Origin: Atrichornis clamosus
Taxonomy: Eukaryota; Chordata; Aves; Passeriformes; Menuridae
Length of the DNA: 64,000 nt
NCBI GenBank assembly: GCA_013400975.1
Contig: WBMZ01011572.1
Coordinates: 123,186 to 187,185 of the forward strand
Direction of reading: 5' to 3'
Shown: positions 30,801 to 40,742 of the stretch, one piece after another
Layout of the letters: each line of letters starts with the position of its first letter
Position numbering within the stretch: position 1 is the stretch's first letter
Notes under the pieces: generated by a model
What the model was told of the DNA's origin: nothing
The model's input: only the letters and a program-made list of their open reading frames with translations
Database searches by the model: none
Program-made: the position numbers and the translations under genes

Positions 30801-33800
30801 ATAAAAATTTTTGATGGATTGTGCCAAGTAAGATATGATTTCTTTTTTAACATTTTATAAATGACACTAGCTTTAATTTTTAATAGCCATTTTAATATTT
30901 TTTCATGGTATAGTCCTGCATTAATGCATTTAGCCTGTATCAGCATTTCTAGTGTCATTGATTGCTTATTTTCTAGCTTGTCCTTAGATATGCAGATAGA
31001 ATGTGCATTCTTTCAAGAAATCAGTCTGAAGACCAGGAAGGCTGCTCAGATGGTAGTGATGAATTAGATTGAGGTAGAGCAATTATTTCTTGCATGTTGT
31101 TTTCTGTAAAGAGTTTTTTCCACAAGGTTTAGAGATGGGCTGAAATTATCTTAAAATATTGGTGGCAATCTATAAAATCACATGAAGGATGTGGGTGAAG
31201 ATGTAAAAGTCTGGAGAAGAGGCTGTGTAATGCAGCTCTTTAAAGAGTGGGAGAACAGAAAAATCAAGAGGGAATTTTACACCAATCTTTATAAGTTAAT
31301 CTTCCAAAGGGGAAAAAAACCCCCCACAACAAGTAGCCAAAGTAAGCTATTTGTAAGTAGTGAAAAGAATATTAAAAACCAGTATGGAGTTTTAAAATTT
31401 TGTTTTAGTTCCCCGCTATGAGAGGATAAAGAGAGAAGTTGTACTTTGGCACTGTCTGGTGTGACAAGCTTATCAGTAAGGAAAGAAAATGTGAGGAGAA
31501 AAAAATACAGGAAACTGTTTCCACAGAATGATTAGCCAAGACTCATTACCAAAGGGGAAGGTTATTTTTAATGTAATTCTGCTAGTATTGTTGTGGAACG
31601 TCACTTAATTTTTGTTCATGATCTAAATGATGGATTAGAGTAGATGTTTATGAAATAGGAAAAGTGTTACACAATAGAAAGATGGATGCATTTAAGAGGG
31701 ATGTATTTACAAGTTCTCCTGAGAAGGTGGAGAACACAGATGGAGAAAAAGACAAGAACATGAGTCAGCAGTGCCCTGGCAGTCAGGAGGCCCAACCATG
31801 TGCTGGGGGGCAGCAGGCCCAGCATCGCCAGCCGGGCAAGGGGGGGAATTGTCCCGCTCTGCTCTGCACTGGGGCGGCCTCAGCTCGAGCCCTGGGGGCA
31901 GTCTTGGGTGCCACAATATAAGAAGGATACAAAGCTAATAGAGAGTGTCCAATGGAGGGCCATGAGGATGGTGAAGGGCCCGAAGGGAAAGGCATACAAG
32001 GAGCAGCCGAGGACACTTGCTCTGTTCAGCCTTGAGGAGACTGAGGGGAGGCTTCAACACAGTCTACAACTTCCTTGTGAGAGGAAGAAGAGAGGCAGGC
32101 ACTGATCTCTTTGTGGTGACCAGTGACAGGACCCGAGGGAATGGCCTGAAGTGTCAGGGGAGGTTTAGGTTGGATATTAGAAAAAGATTCTTTACCCAGG
32201 GGGTGGTTGGGAACTTGAACAGGCTCCCCAGAGAAGTGGTCACAACACCAGCCTGGCAGAGCTTCAAGAGGCATTTGGACAATGCGTTCAGGCACATGGT
32301 GTGACTCTTGGGGGTGGTGTTGTGCAAGGCCAGGAGTTGGACTTGATGATCCTTGTGAGCCCCTTCCAATTCAGAATATTCTATGAAGATCTGAACTTAG
32401 GTAGTTAAATACATGTGTGGATTGCCTAAGTTTCTTTTTTTTGCTAAAAAATGGCTGAGGAGATGATAGTCACTCAAAAGCAGACTTAGGAGTCAAAGTC
32501 ACAAAACACTGAGTTTTGTTTCTATTTGGTGTTTTTCTGCTTGGTTGCCTTTGTTTTTTCAGGTTTTTTTTAGTGTCACACTAGGATGTAACACAGGAGT
32601 TTGAAAATATCTTTTTTAACACCAGTGGGAAGGCTTCAGCTAGAGTACTGTATCTAAATTAGGCACTGCATGTCAAAGAAGATAGGGAGCATTCAAAAGA
32701 TGCCAGAAATACTGACCGGAAGGTAATCCAGGGTCAGAGAGCACAGCACAAGTCTGTGTTATCAAGGTTATCAAAACCAAGGTAGATAAATGCCTGACAG
32801 AGATGGCACAGCAACACTCAGGTGACCTCTGGTAGGGGGTGTAGCACATGGCTGCTAGCCTGCTGTTTGTGTTATAAAGAGTTTATAGACCTTTCTTCTT
32901 CAGGTTGCAATCCAGAACAGTTGAAATGTGGTGATGGGAAGTGTAAGCCTCAGTATAAGTCTTGTAAAGATGATGACAGCTGTGGGGAGGACAGTGATGA
33001 AAACAACTGCTGTAAGTCTATATTTTTAGCTACTTTCCAAAAGATGGTGAAAGGCAGAAGCAGGAATATGCATATTTTAAAGGTTAAATGTGTTGTTTCT
33101 AGATAGGAGGAGGTTTTTTTTATGGCACAAATTAAAAGATACAAAAGGATCAACACAAAACATGCAGAGTATAACTGGTTCTTGGGAGAGTTAAGACACT
33201 AATGAAGCAAAATCTTAGATAAGTGATTTTAGTAAGATAAGCAAACCACATCTTGTTGGTGATCCTATTGGAAGAGCACTTTTTCCCTAAATGCTGCCAG
33301 AACAGTACACATAATTTAAGGGACAGATACTTAGTAGGCTGGGAACTTTTGCCACATTTGTGGTCTTTTTCCTGTAGATCCACAATGGTTACAGACATTG
33401 CTGGTACTACCCTAGCAACCTGCTGCATTTTGCCATTATAATTCTTGTCTTGCTTTCAATCTTAGGTCCTTGAGGTAGCCAGCAGTATGTCTTTGTTGAA
33501 AAAAACCTCACTGCCACTATTTAGAGGTCAGAGTAAATGAGTGGTAATAAGAATGATAGTAACGGAAGCCAGTTGCTGAGATCTGTCAGGATTCTCACAC
33601 AGTAAACTGTGATAATCCTTAGCCAGAAATTTATTGGAGGGAGGTATAAAGCTCTTCCAGAATTTTCTCAATTTCACTTGAAAATGAAAAGGTGCTGTGA
33701 AGATTTATAATTTGTAGTCCCAGTAGTGCCAGTGAAGGCAAAAGAACAGATCTGACAAGCCTCACTTACTCAGTTTAGAGCCAAGTAAAATGGGAGTGGG

Positions 33801-36800
33801 GACAGTTGAGGGTGTTTCTGTCGTTTTTCCTCATGGATAGTGGAGACTAAAATTGTTGTGATCATTAATCAGAGTGCAACCTCACCCTATCCCTACTCCA
33901 TAGCGGGGCTAGTTTGCACCAGTATAGGCTGTTACTTCAAGCAAGCTGGAATGTGTCGCTTTGAACAACTTGTTGAATGTGCAAGTTGGTTTTTATAAAA
34001 TAATCTGAAAGCATGACTCCAAACACATGACAGTGTCTTCTTTCTCTTATTTCAGCCTACAGAAGTTGCTCCCCTTATGCATACAAATGCCTCAATGGAA
34101 AATGCTTGCTGAAACCAAATCCTGAGTGTGATGGGAAAAGAGACTGTACAGATGGATCTGATGAAATGAACTGTGGTGTGGTAACATTTATTTAAAAATT
34201 TGTTAATGAATTGGAAAACTAAGTCAGGAATTTGTATTGTTGTCAAGCATTATTGGATTAAGAATTGTTTAAATCAAATAAGAATTTAAAACAATAATTT
34301 CCTGGTAACATCTGTATGCAAATATTTGTCTTGGATTTTGCACCGTTTTTTTCAAATCCACTCATCTATTCTGTCTATGATGACTTATTTCAAGCAATGC
34401 ATGCTTTCAGGATAAGCTGGTAGGTGTTGGTGCTTGTTTGAGCTGAATGAAATGCAGTCGAGGAACTGTGTTTGTAAGGAAGGAAAAGATATGAGGATGT
34501 ATTCAAATGAACGTCTGAGTTGTTCTTAAAAGTCTTTTAGAGTTATTAAACTCTTCAAAAAGCTGCATGGGAGGATAAACAATGATTGATTTATATCTGA
34601 CCTACCCATTGAGAGAAGTGGACACCTACTCATCTTTTTATCAATTGCACAGTAAGAAAAGGCCTCCCCCCTGCCCCAGTTTTGAGGTCTAAAGGTACAA
34701 GTTTGTGTTAAACATGGCAAAGTGAAGTGAACTTGTGGGCTTTGTTACTAAGTTATTCAATTATTTCTATTAGCTTGTGGAAGACACCAGCTAAAGAAAA
34801 GCAGAATTGTTGGAGGTGAAGATGCAAGATCTGGAAAGTGGCCTTGGCAAGCAAGTTTACAGATGGGAGCACATGGCCACGTGTGTGGTGCGTCTGTTAT
34901 TTCCAACAGGTGGCTCATCTCTGCTGCCCATTGCTTCCTGGATTCCGATTCTGTGAGGTATGAGGAAGTTATACTGTTAGAGAGGATTTGCAGTTTAATA
35001 AGATTACATAGTTGCTTCCAGTAGTCTGCAGGAGCTATTCCTTGTCTAGAGAAAGTGATCCAGGTTATGACTTTGTGACCTGATCTCACTGTATAAACAC
35101 TCGATATTGTCTGCTGGCTTCAAAAGTCCTAAGCTTTTGAAGTTATTCTTTTGCTTCCATTGCCAATGAATCCTTTGTGCTAAAACACTGTTTTGTGAAA
35201 TTTAGGGTAAACACTTTTTTTTTTTCCAAAAGGCAATGGTTTTCTGAGTAGAAGCTATCACCTTTTCTCCTAAGTCCTATTTATTGATAAATTGAGTGTA
35301 AAACTCACTAATGTTCAGTTTGGGTAGTGTAAATTGAAAATACATGCCTCCTACATGTGGCAGGGAGGAGACAGAGCCTAATAATACATTTTTATGCTTT
35401 CCAAAGCATGGTGCATTGCAAGGAATTGGTCTTATAGCCCCAGGAAGTTAATGATTTTTCAAGACAGCAAGTAAAAACATTACTTAGGGTTTTAGGAGAA
35501 AGAGTTTACAGCACATATCTCTTCCAAAGTGGTATTCTACTCCATGCACTTTAGTTTTGATGAATCTCATCAAATACTGAAAAGTAGTTAAAAGGGAGTG
35601 AACTAACACTGCTTTGCTTTCCAGTGGGATGTTCTAAAAACATTTTTTTTACAGATACTCCGTTCCTATGGGATGGAGGGCGTATATGGGCTTACATAAT
35701 ATTAATGAAAAGAGCAATCGTGTAGCTATGAGATCAATCAAAAGGATTATTGTCCACCCACAGTATGACCAATCTATCTCAGACTATGACATTGCCCTGT
35801 TGGAAATGGAGACGCCTGTACTCTTCAGTGAGCTGGTACAGCCCATTTGTTTACCCAGCACCTCTAGAGTATTTCTTTATGGAACTGTCTGCTATGTAAC
35901 TGGCTGGGGAGCCGTAAAAGAAAATAGTATGTTCATTTCCTGGATATAATTCTTGCAATTTTGCTTTAGTTTTAAATTCTAACAATGAAATATTAATATT
36001 TGCAAGCAAAAAAAAATATCCCTGTGGTTTACTTAGTGGGTCTGTAAAAAGCTAGAAAAGATCTCCTTAGCCACAGTCTGTGAACTCTGAATGTTTGCTT
36101 GGGTGGCAGGTGATAAGTGACAAAAAGCTACTTGGGTGCCACAGATCACTGAAACGCAAATGGTCACAGATTTACACGAATGTGCCCGTTTCCATGCTCA
36201 TGGCTCATTTTGTCTGGTGTGTACAGATAACCTTGCACGTACAGAAAACAGTGACTTGTAACTACTGCAGAGAAAGAATTTGTCTCTAAGACTGTGATTG
36301 ACAAAATAGAGTCATAAGGAGCAATAATTACAAAGATATTGTGGGGGATCGTTTGTTTTTTCTGTCTTAACTAAAGGCAGTTTAAAATAAACCTCTTGAA
36401 GAGTTCTGCCTCTGTATAGCTTGGAGTAGCCTGCAGCAGTGGGGATGCAGGAAAAAACACACTGAATTGGAGAGGGGCAGTGGGGAACCTGTGGGACCTT
36501 GGCCTTGTCTCAGCATTTAACAGGAGCCACCCAGGGAAACCTGGTCTTGCACAGCATTTCAGCACTTCAGAGGTCCCCACACTTGTACTGAGACCTAGTT
36601 CCTCATGTTTGGTCAGAAGCCATAGGCTGTGGTAATTCTGTCTTACTTAATATGCCTTTAAAAAAAGCATGTAAGCCTCGTTAATGCTGTAATAACCTAA
36701 TGAAGTGCAAATGGTTTTACAGTTGATACCTTCTTCGTACAATGCCTTTCCATCAAAATGATGTGGGTAACATTCAAACTCAATATAAAGACATGTTAAA

Positions 36801-39800
36801 GAAGCATATTTTTCCATGTTAACTGTTTCATTTCCAGCCCCACTCAGAGCTGAATAAGCAATGAACCAAAACCCAGCACTTACTCTGATTATCCAGATAC
36901 TGAAAAGGTTGTGTTCACTATTAGACAAAAACATAATTCAGGATGTTTAGCTCACAATGACTCCTTGTGTCAATACTATAGTACAGAATTAAGCTCTTAG
37001 CATCATTTGTGAGTTACAGACTGTTCTTTGGGTTTGGGGTTTTTTAAAAGTATTTGTTTTTTCCTGATCAGCTTTATTCCTCAGTTTCTCCCCTAGAAGT
37101 GACGGGATGTAAAACAATGTAGAAATTACATTTTGTAGGACTTGAGCATTTTTTGGAGCACAACCATAGTGTAAATAATAGCAAAAAGCTTTTGCATAAA
37201 TTGAAATGGTATTCAAAGGTAGTCATCCTGTGTGGAATCCTATCTTATAATTTGCATGGCACTTTTACTATTTTCTGGCAGAATAATGTCATAAAAATAA
37301 AAACTAGGGAAATGGAAAGGGGGTGCATTGGACCTCTATGTCTATAGGGTAGTGCAGACAACAGCTTTCAAAAGCTGAGTGCAGGCACCATCTGAATAGA
37401 AGAGATTACCCTGCTGTCATTAGCTGGGTAGATTTTGAGCGTGAAGCAATTCTTTTGTTTTGATAAGTGGTATCTTTTAGAAATTTGTACGACCTTAACC
37501 ACTGCAATTCCATCTGTATTTTTTTCTAGGTCATCTTGCCAAAACACTTCAGGAAGCTCGAGTGAGAATGATCAACCAAAGTGTTTGCAACAAGCTGTAT
37601 GATGATCTTATTACACCACGCATGCTGTGTGCTGGGAATCTTAATGGTGGTGTTGATGCATGCCAGGTAATCTGGAACTTGTAGGAAAACTCCATAGGAA
37701 TATTTGCATTCATTGGAAAAATGTTCAGAGTTGTAGGTTTATGTAGGTTTTTTTTTTTTTAAGTAATACAGTGAGATATCATGTGTGTGAGTATATCATA
37801 AATTTAACGTGATAACTAAAGGCTCACCAAAATAAGGAAGGAAATTTAGCACTGATAATTTCTGACTCTCTTAAAAAATGTTGTTTTCCAAAGAAAAGGG
37901 ATGTTGAGAAGAGTTCTTTTTCATCTTCAACAGTTATATTTCATCTAAGAGAAAAAAAAATAGAAGGTAAAAGGATAAAGTTAGGGCCATCTGTGAGTTC
38001 TGCTGTTTGTATTAATTTCTTTTAATCTTTTTTAATATCTGGGTGTAGAATTGCTAAAATACTGTAACAATATGATGAGTAATATTATTACAGTTGCGAG
38101 AAAATACAAAAGGAAAAGCTGAGCTGGGTTTGGGAACTGCAAATACAATGCTGCGTTTTAACTTCAAACGTGCATTCATTTGTATAATTACAAGTTTTGA
38201 CTATGTCACAGTATCATAAGTTATATAACCTTGTTTGTTTACACACACCATCAGAAACTGCTTTCTGGTTGTACTTCACTTGTCCTGACTCTGCCTTCTT
38301 TCTCCTTCTCAATTATTAGACTAGTTGTGTGCTTAGTTTTTAAAATTCTGATGATTAATATCAGCTTTCCAAATTACAAACAGGTTTTTTATAGCAGTTA
38401 CTCTCTGAACGGGAGAGAATTACTGATTATTGGACTGTGGAAAGTTGATAAAATTTTTGAGTAATATATAAATTTTACTATTTAAATGCAATAGGATAAC
38501 TTTGGGAGATTGTAACTCATAATGGGCAAAATTTCTTTATGCACGATAGACTGTTTGCAGAATTTTCTTGCAGTCTCCAAGTTTGCATTAAATTATTATT
38601 TTCATTACTTTTATGTACAGTTTGTCTATAAACTTAGACCTTGGAATTGTTTTGTTAAGACATGTTGGTTTAGAGGCATGATGTTCCTCCAAAAAATGTG
38701 TTGCTTAAGAAATGCCCTTGACTTTTCAGATGGTGATTTTTAACCAACTCAGCTCTATAACATACTGACCAGTTTCCAACCTGATATGCTGTGTTTGAGT
38801 TCTAGCATGTTGGCCCTCTGTGTCTTTAATTTCTTAGTCTGGGTAGCATCTTTGCTATTTTTTTTTCTGTCACTAGTATATACTATATATTATATAATAT
38901 ATAGTATATATTTCCAGTACAGTGCTAGAGAGAAATGATGTTGGGAGTTTAGGAAACCTCACAGAACCCTAAACCCTCTTTACTATGCTTTCAGAGTTGT
39001 GAGCATCCTGTTTGGTTTCATTTCTTCCTGGACTTGTAAACTGTGCATATGTCACACCAGTTATGTGAAGCTTCCACACACCTTTCATCTGTAGAAGACA
39101 TGCAGTGAGAAATAGAAAAATTCTTTTTTCACACCGGTTTTTTTTCACTCTAGGATGTTCTTTGACCTCGGTTCCTCTGCTTAGGATCCCTCCTCTCCCC
39201 ACTGGCATACAGCCCCTCTGGTCTTTTAGAACTGGATGAGTAATTGGTGGGGCTGTGTAGCCTCCTTTCTCAAGCCACTTAGGGATGAGCCTCTTGGGAG
39301 TATCAGAATTTCTAGTGTGACAACAGTCTGAGAGAGAGGAAGAACTCTGGCTTCTTCTCTTGTCTCTAAATAATTTTGTACCACCATAATAGATAATGTT
39401 GTTTGGTTGGGCAATGAAGGCTTTCTGTTGTTACCCCTTTCTCAGTATATGGCTCTCTTATGACCTCCTACATGTTTTGGCTCCAACTGAGGGCAGCAAA
39501 CAAACCCCAGGGTCCCTGGGGAGGTGGCTGAATACCCCGTGTGCATTAGGAACAGCGGCAGAGAGGAGCTGCAGTGTAGCTGCCAAGAGTTCTGTGAGCA
39601 GAGCAGTTCACAGAAGACACACAAGGTTAAAACAATGGAGGATACCGAAGTATTGATGAGCCCAAATGCATTTTGATCCTGTGAACTGAATTGAATGGAA
39701 ATTTTTATTTTTCTACATTGCTGTACAGAGGTGCACATTCCATTTGAGAAGCCAGTTCTTATTTGTGCTTTCCTCAGTCTTTGTTCTTTCTTCTCCCTCT

Positions 39801-40493
39801 ACAAATGTAGGCACAATCTTGATTACGAAATTGCTGGTAATACCTAATTGTTCCTGGCTTGTTTTTTTGGATTTGGGTTTGTTTTGGTTTGCTGGCTTTT
39901 TTGATTGGGAGTATGTGGGGGAACCTTTCTGTTCCTATTTAACACACAGTATTAAGGGATTTGCCTTCAACCTGTGAACAATTTTTGGTCAAATGGTAGT
40001 AGAATTACTTGTTTCTATCCCTGTTGTCTTCTCTCCCCATTTGGGCTGTGGTGAGTTATTTTATGAATCCTGTAATGGGACATTATCAAGGAGTAATTTT
40101 ATAAACTGCTTCTTGCCATCGGCTTTACATTGATTAGTGTCCTACTTTCATAAGTTAAAAAAATTAAATAAATTTGACTATCTAGCTGGGTACATTCTAT
40201 CCAGAAAAAGGATTCCAATATTAAGTTTTAATTTGAGAAAGAGAGGGACAGGTTATTTACTGTTCTTGAATAACTTAACTTTTGTTACAGTGCTCTGTGT
40301 GTGTGCACTAATGGCTGGACTTCCTTCATTTTAGGGAGATTCTGGAGGTCCCCTGGCCTGCACAGGAAAGGGAAATAGATGGTACCTTGCTGGCATTGTG
40401 AGCTGGGGTGAAGGATGTGCTCGGCGCAGTCGTCCTGGTGTGTACACCAAGGTGACAGCACTTTATGAGTGGATCCGTCGGAATACAAACTGA
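18789..40493 (+). CDS. Matriptase-like (ST14/TMPRSS7 family) transmembrane serine protease, complete, 17 coding exons
   Basis: Exons 18789-18866, 19191-19359, 19984-20108, 21014-21081, 22049-22227, 22324-22362, 23127-23346, 25905-26044, 27482-27579, 27739-27851, 28578-28711, 32904-33011, 34056-34175, 34774-34957, 35655-35926, 37530-37666 and 40335-40493 join in one frame: 2343 bases, 780 residues. Rough layout: cytoplasmic tail 1-58, membrane helix 59-79, SEA 88-205, CUB1 222-338, CUB2 342-452, LDLa 456-490 and 494-530, protease 542-780. Activation is at SR541|IVGG; the triad is H583, D637, S731; the S1 residue is D725. The segment [15 protein letters not shown] resembles matriptase (ST14) more than TMPRSS7. 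By family knowledge it is a surface zymogen cleaving after Arg/Lys. It is a tandem paralogue of the upstream gene. It could be an ST14-like gene kept in birds; I assign no symbol. Confidence 0.88.
19191..19359 (+). CDS. Matriptase-like gene exon 2: Cys-rich juxtamembrane tail and membrane anchor
   Basis: Acceptor TTTCTCTAG, donor GTAAGT; phase 0 in, 1 out. It encodes a cysteine-rich stretch (CYC ... CQKC ... LCFWRRW) and then about 20 hydrophobic residues ([18 protein letters not shown]). Positive charge before the helix fits type II topology, with the tail in the cytosol. Confidence 0.88.
19984..20108 (+). CDS. Matriptase-like gene exon 3: start of SEA domain
   Basis: Acceptor TTTCCTCAG, donor GTAAGT; phase 1 in, 0 out. 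It encodes [19 protein letters not shown] and [15 protein letters not shown], the first strand and helix of a SEA domain, with an NLT sequon. Confidence 0.87.
21014..21081 (+). CDS. Matriptase-like gene exon 4: SEA domain
   Basis: Acceptor TTGTCAG, donor GTAGGT; phase 0 in, 2 out. The peptide is [20 protein letters not shown] followed by AF. It aligns closely with the equivalent C3orf52-like exon at 48735-48805 (LTEVYSSSPALGRYFRSAQV). Confidence 0.87.
22049..22227 (+). CDS. Matriptase-like gene exon 5: end of SEA domain
   Basis: Acceptor CTTTCACAG, donor GTAACA; phase 2 in, 1 out. It begins [18 protein letters not shown] where matriptase has the GSVIA-type self-cleavage turn before AYYW; here that turn is changed (see findings). 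Confidence 0.88.
22324..22362 (+). CDS. Matriptase-like gene exon 6: 39-base linker micro-exon
   Basis: Acceptor AAATTTCAG, donor GTAATT; phase 1-1. It encodes only [12 protein letters not shown] between SEA and CUB1. A second TTTCAG ends at 22329, so an alternative acceptor could drop two residues without changing frame. Confidence 0.7.
23127..23346 (+). CDS. Matriptase-like gene exon 7: first part of CUB1
   Basis: Phase 1 in, 2 out; donor GTATGA. It encodes [32 protein letters not shown] and the PGSCAS Cys, matching the first CUB1 exon of the upstream gene (257-485) in phase and length (220 against 229). The acceptor is a TAGCAG tandem, so the start is 23127 or 23130. Confidence 0.82.
23481..23634 (-). 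repeat. CR1 LINE 3' fragment, minus strand
   Basis: Minus-strand CR1: on the plus strand it reads CGAGTCCAACTCCCTGCTC, GAGCATTGTCCAGATGCTCG, TTGAACTCTGACAGGCTTCC and CCACTTCCCTGGGGAACC. It lies in intron 7 of the matriptase-like gene. Confidence 0.8.
25184..25235 (-). repeat. Short CR1 tail, minus strand
   Basis: ATCACAGAATATTCTGAGTT and GTGACCCACAAGGATCATTG match the reverse complement of the CR1 3' terminus. Only about 50 bases remain. Confidence 0.7.
25905..26044 (+). CDS. Matriptase-like gene exon 8: end of CUB1
   Basis: Acceptor TCTTCCAG, donor GTAAGT; phase 2 in, 1 out. It encodes [20 protein letters not shown] and [19 protein letters not shown], the last CUB1 strands. It pairs with 1800-1930 of the upstream gene. 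Confidence 0.87.
27482..27579 (+). CDS. Matriptase-like gene exon 9: start of CUB2
   Basis: Acceptor CTCTCCCAG, donor GTAAGT; phase 1 in, 0 out. It encodes [20 protein letters not shown] then CSWVIK, a clear CUB opening with an NGT sequon. Confidence 0.9.
27739..27851 (+). CDS. Matriptase-like gene exon 10: middle of CUB2
   Basis: Acceptor GATTTTTAG, donor GTGAGT; phase 0 in, 2 out. It encodes [20 protein letters not shown] and [12 protein letters not shown], the CUB strand that holds Cys3 and the D-x-L-E-I motif. The preceding intron is only 159 bases. Confidence 0.9.
28578..28711 (+). CDS. Matriptase-like gene exon 11: end of CUB2
   Basis: Acceptor CCTTGCTAG, donor GTAAGT; phase 2 in, 1 out. 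It encodes [20 protein letters not shown] and [19 protein letters not shown], the last CUB2 strands. Confidence 0.9.
30977..31073 (+). pseudogene. Decayed LDLa exon (lost first LDLa module of the matriptase-like gene)
   Basis: In intron 11, exactly where the first LDLa exon of the upstream gene sits, an intact acceptor (TTATTTTCTAG) and a donor-like GTAGAG flank 97 bases. The last part reads CSDGSDELD and then TGA where the sixth Cys is expected. From CI onward, cysteine positions keep LDLa spacing except that the fourth Cys is Ser. The counterpart at 9841-9948 is 108 bases; the 11-base deficit falls between Cys I and Cys III and breaks the frame, with in-frame TAG codons in the entry frame. 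It cannot be used as a coding exon. Skipping it is phase-neutral (1-1). Confidence 0.75.
31755..32388 (+). repeat. CR1 LINE 3' end, longer copy
   Basis: A fairly well-kept CR1 3' region: TTGGGTGCCACAATATAAGA, GTGACCAGTGACAGGACCCG, AGGTTTAGGTTGGATATTAG, CAGGCTCCCCAGAGAAGTGG, GGAGTTGGACTTGATGATCC, ending at ATTCTATGAAG. It sits in intron 11 of the matriptase-like gene, 0.7 kb after the decayed LDLa exon. The open frames here belong to the repeat. Confidence 0.88.
32904..33011 (+). CDS. Matriptase-like gene exon 12: LDLa module
   Basis: Acceptor TTCTTCAG, donor GTAAGT; phase 1-1, 108 bases. Six cysteines: [13 protein letters not shown], then KSCKDDDSC and GEDSDENNC. It corresponds in position to the atypical module at 10544-10654, but here all six cysteines are present. 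Confidence 0.9.
34056..34175 (+). CDS. Matriptase-like gene exon 13: LDLa module
   Basis: Acceptor TTATTTCAG; phase 1-1. It encodes [20 protein letters not shown], then CDGKRDC and TDGSDEMNC. The donor consistent with the next exon is a weak GTGTGG at 34176; a better-looking GTAACA five bases on would break the frame. Confidence 0.88.
34774..34957 (+). CDS. Matriptase-like gene exon 14: activation site and catalytic His
   Basis: Acceptor TTCTATTAG, donor GTATGA; phase 1 in, 2 out. It encodes [30 protein letters not shown] and LISAAHCF with the catalytic His. Confidence 0.93.
35655..35926 (+). CDS. Matriptase-like gene exon 15: catalytic Asp
   Basis: Acceptor TTTTTACAG, donor GTATGT; phase 2 in, 1 out. 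It encodes [26 protein letters not shown] with the catalytic Asp, QPICLP and YVTGWG. Confidence 0.93.
37530..37666 (+). CDS. Matriptase-like gene exon 16: S1-pocket segment
   Basis: Acceptor TTTTTCTAG, donor GTAATC; phase 1 in, 0 out; same length (137) as its TMPRSS7 counterpart. It encodes [25 protein letters not shown] and ends GGVDACQ with the S1 Asp. There is one NQS sequon. Confidence 0.93.
37667..40334 (+). other. Last intron of the matriptase-like gene
   Basis: AT-rich intron of 2.67 kb with no recognised exon. It holds a perfect 34-base AT palindrome at 38877-38910. Confidence 0.5.
40335..40493 (+). CDS. Matriptase-like gene exon 17: catalytic Ser and stop
   Basis: Acceptor TTCATTTTAG. 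It encodes GDSGGPLAC with the catalytic Ser, [20 protein letters not shown] and ends WIRRNTN before TGA at 40491-40493. Confidence 0.93.
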   Translation, partial: GDSGGPLACTGKGNRWYLAGIVSWGEGCARRSRPGVYTKVTALYEWIRRNTN

Positions 40494-40736
40494 TGAGCCA
40501 AGGAGAAAATGCACATCATCTCCATATGAAAGCTGCTTCCTACAGGAGTCTAACTGATGACATAACATGTAAATGCCATTGACACTTCCTTTGTGAAAGA
40601 ATATACTTTCTTAATGAAGAAGCTACTATTTGTGGTTCACCTAGCAATAACCGTTCAGATTCAGAGCAACTTCAGCTTCCCTATGGATTAATTGTCCTTA
40701 TGCCCATTTGCAGAAACAGCACTGCCTTAAAAACAA

Positions 40737-40742
40737 AATAAA
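40737..40742 (+). terminator. Probable polyadenylation signal of the matriptase-like gene
   Basis: First AATAAA after the stop, 243 bases downstream. A further AATAAA at 42038-42043 could serve a longer 3' UTR. Confidence 0.55.

Noticed and set aside
31755..32388. Several overlapping open frames on both strands of 70-100 codons
   Set aside because: They lie within a CR1 LINE 3' end, which is non-coding there.
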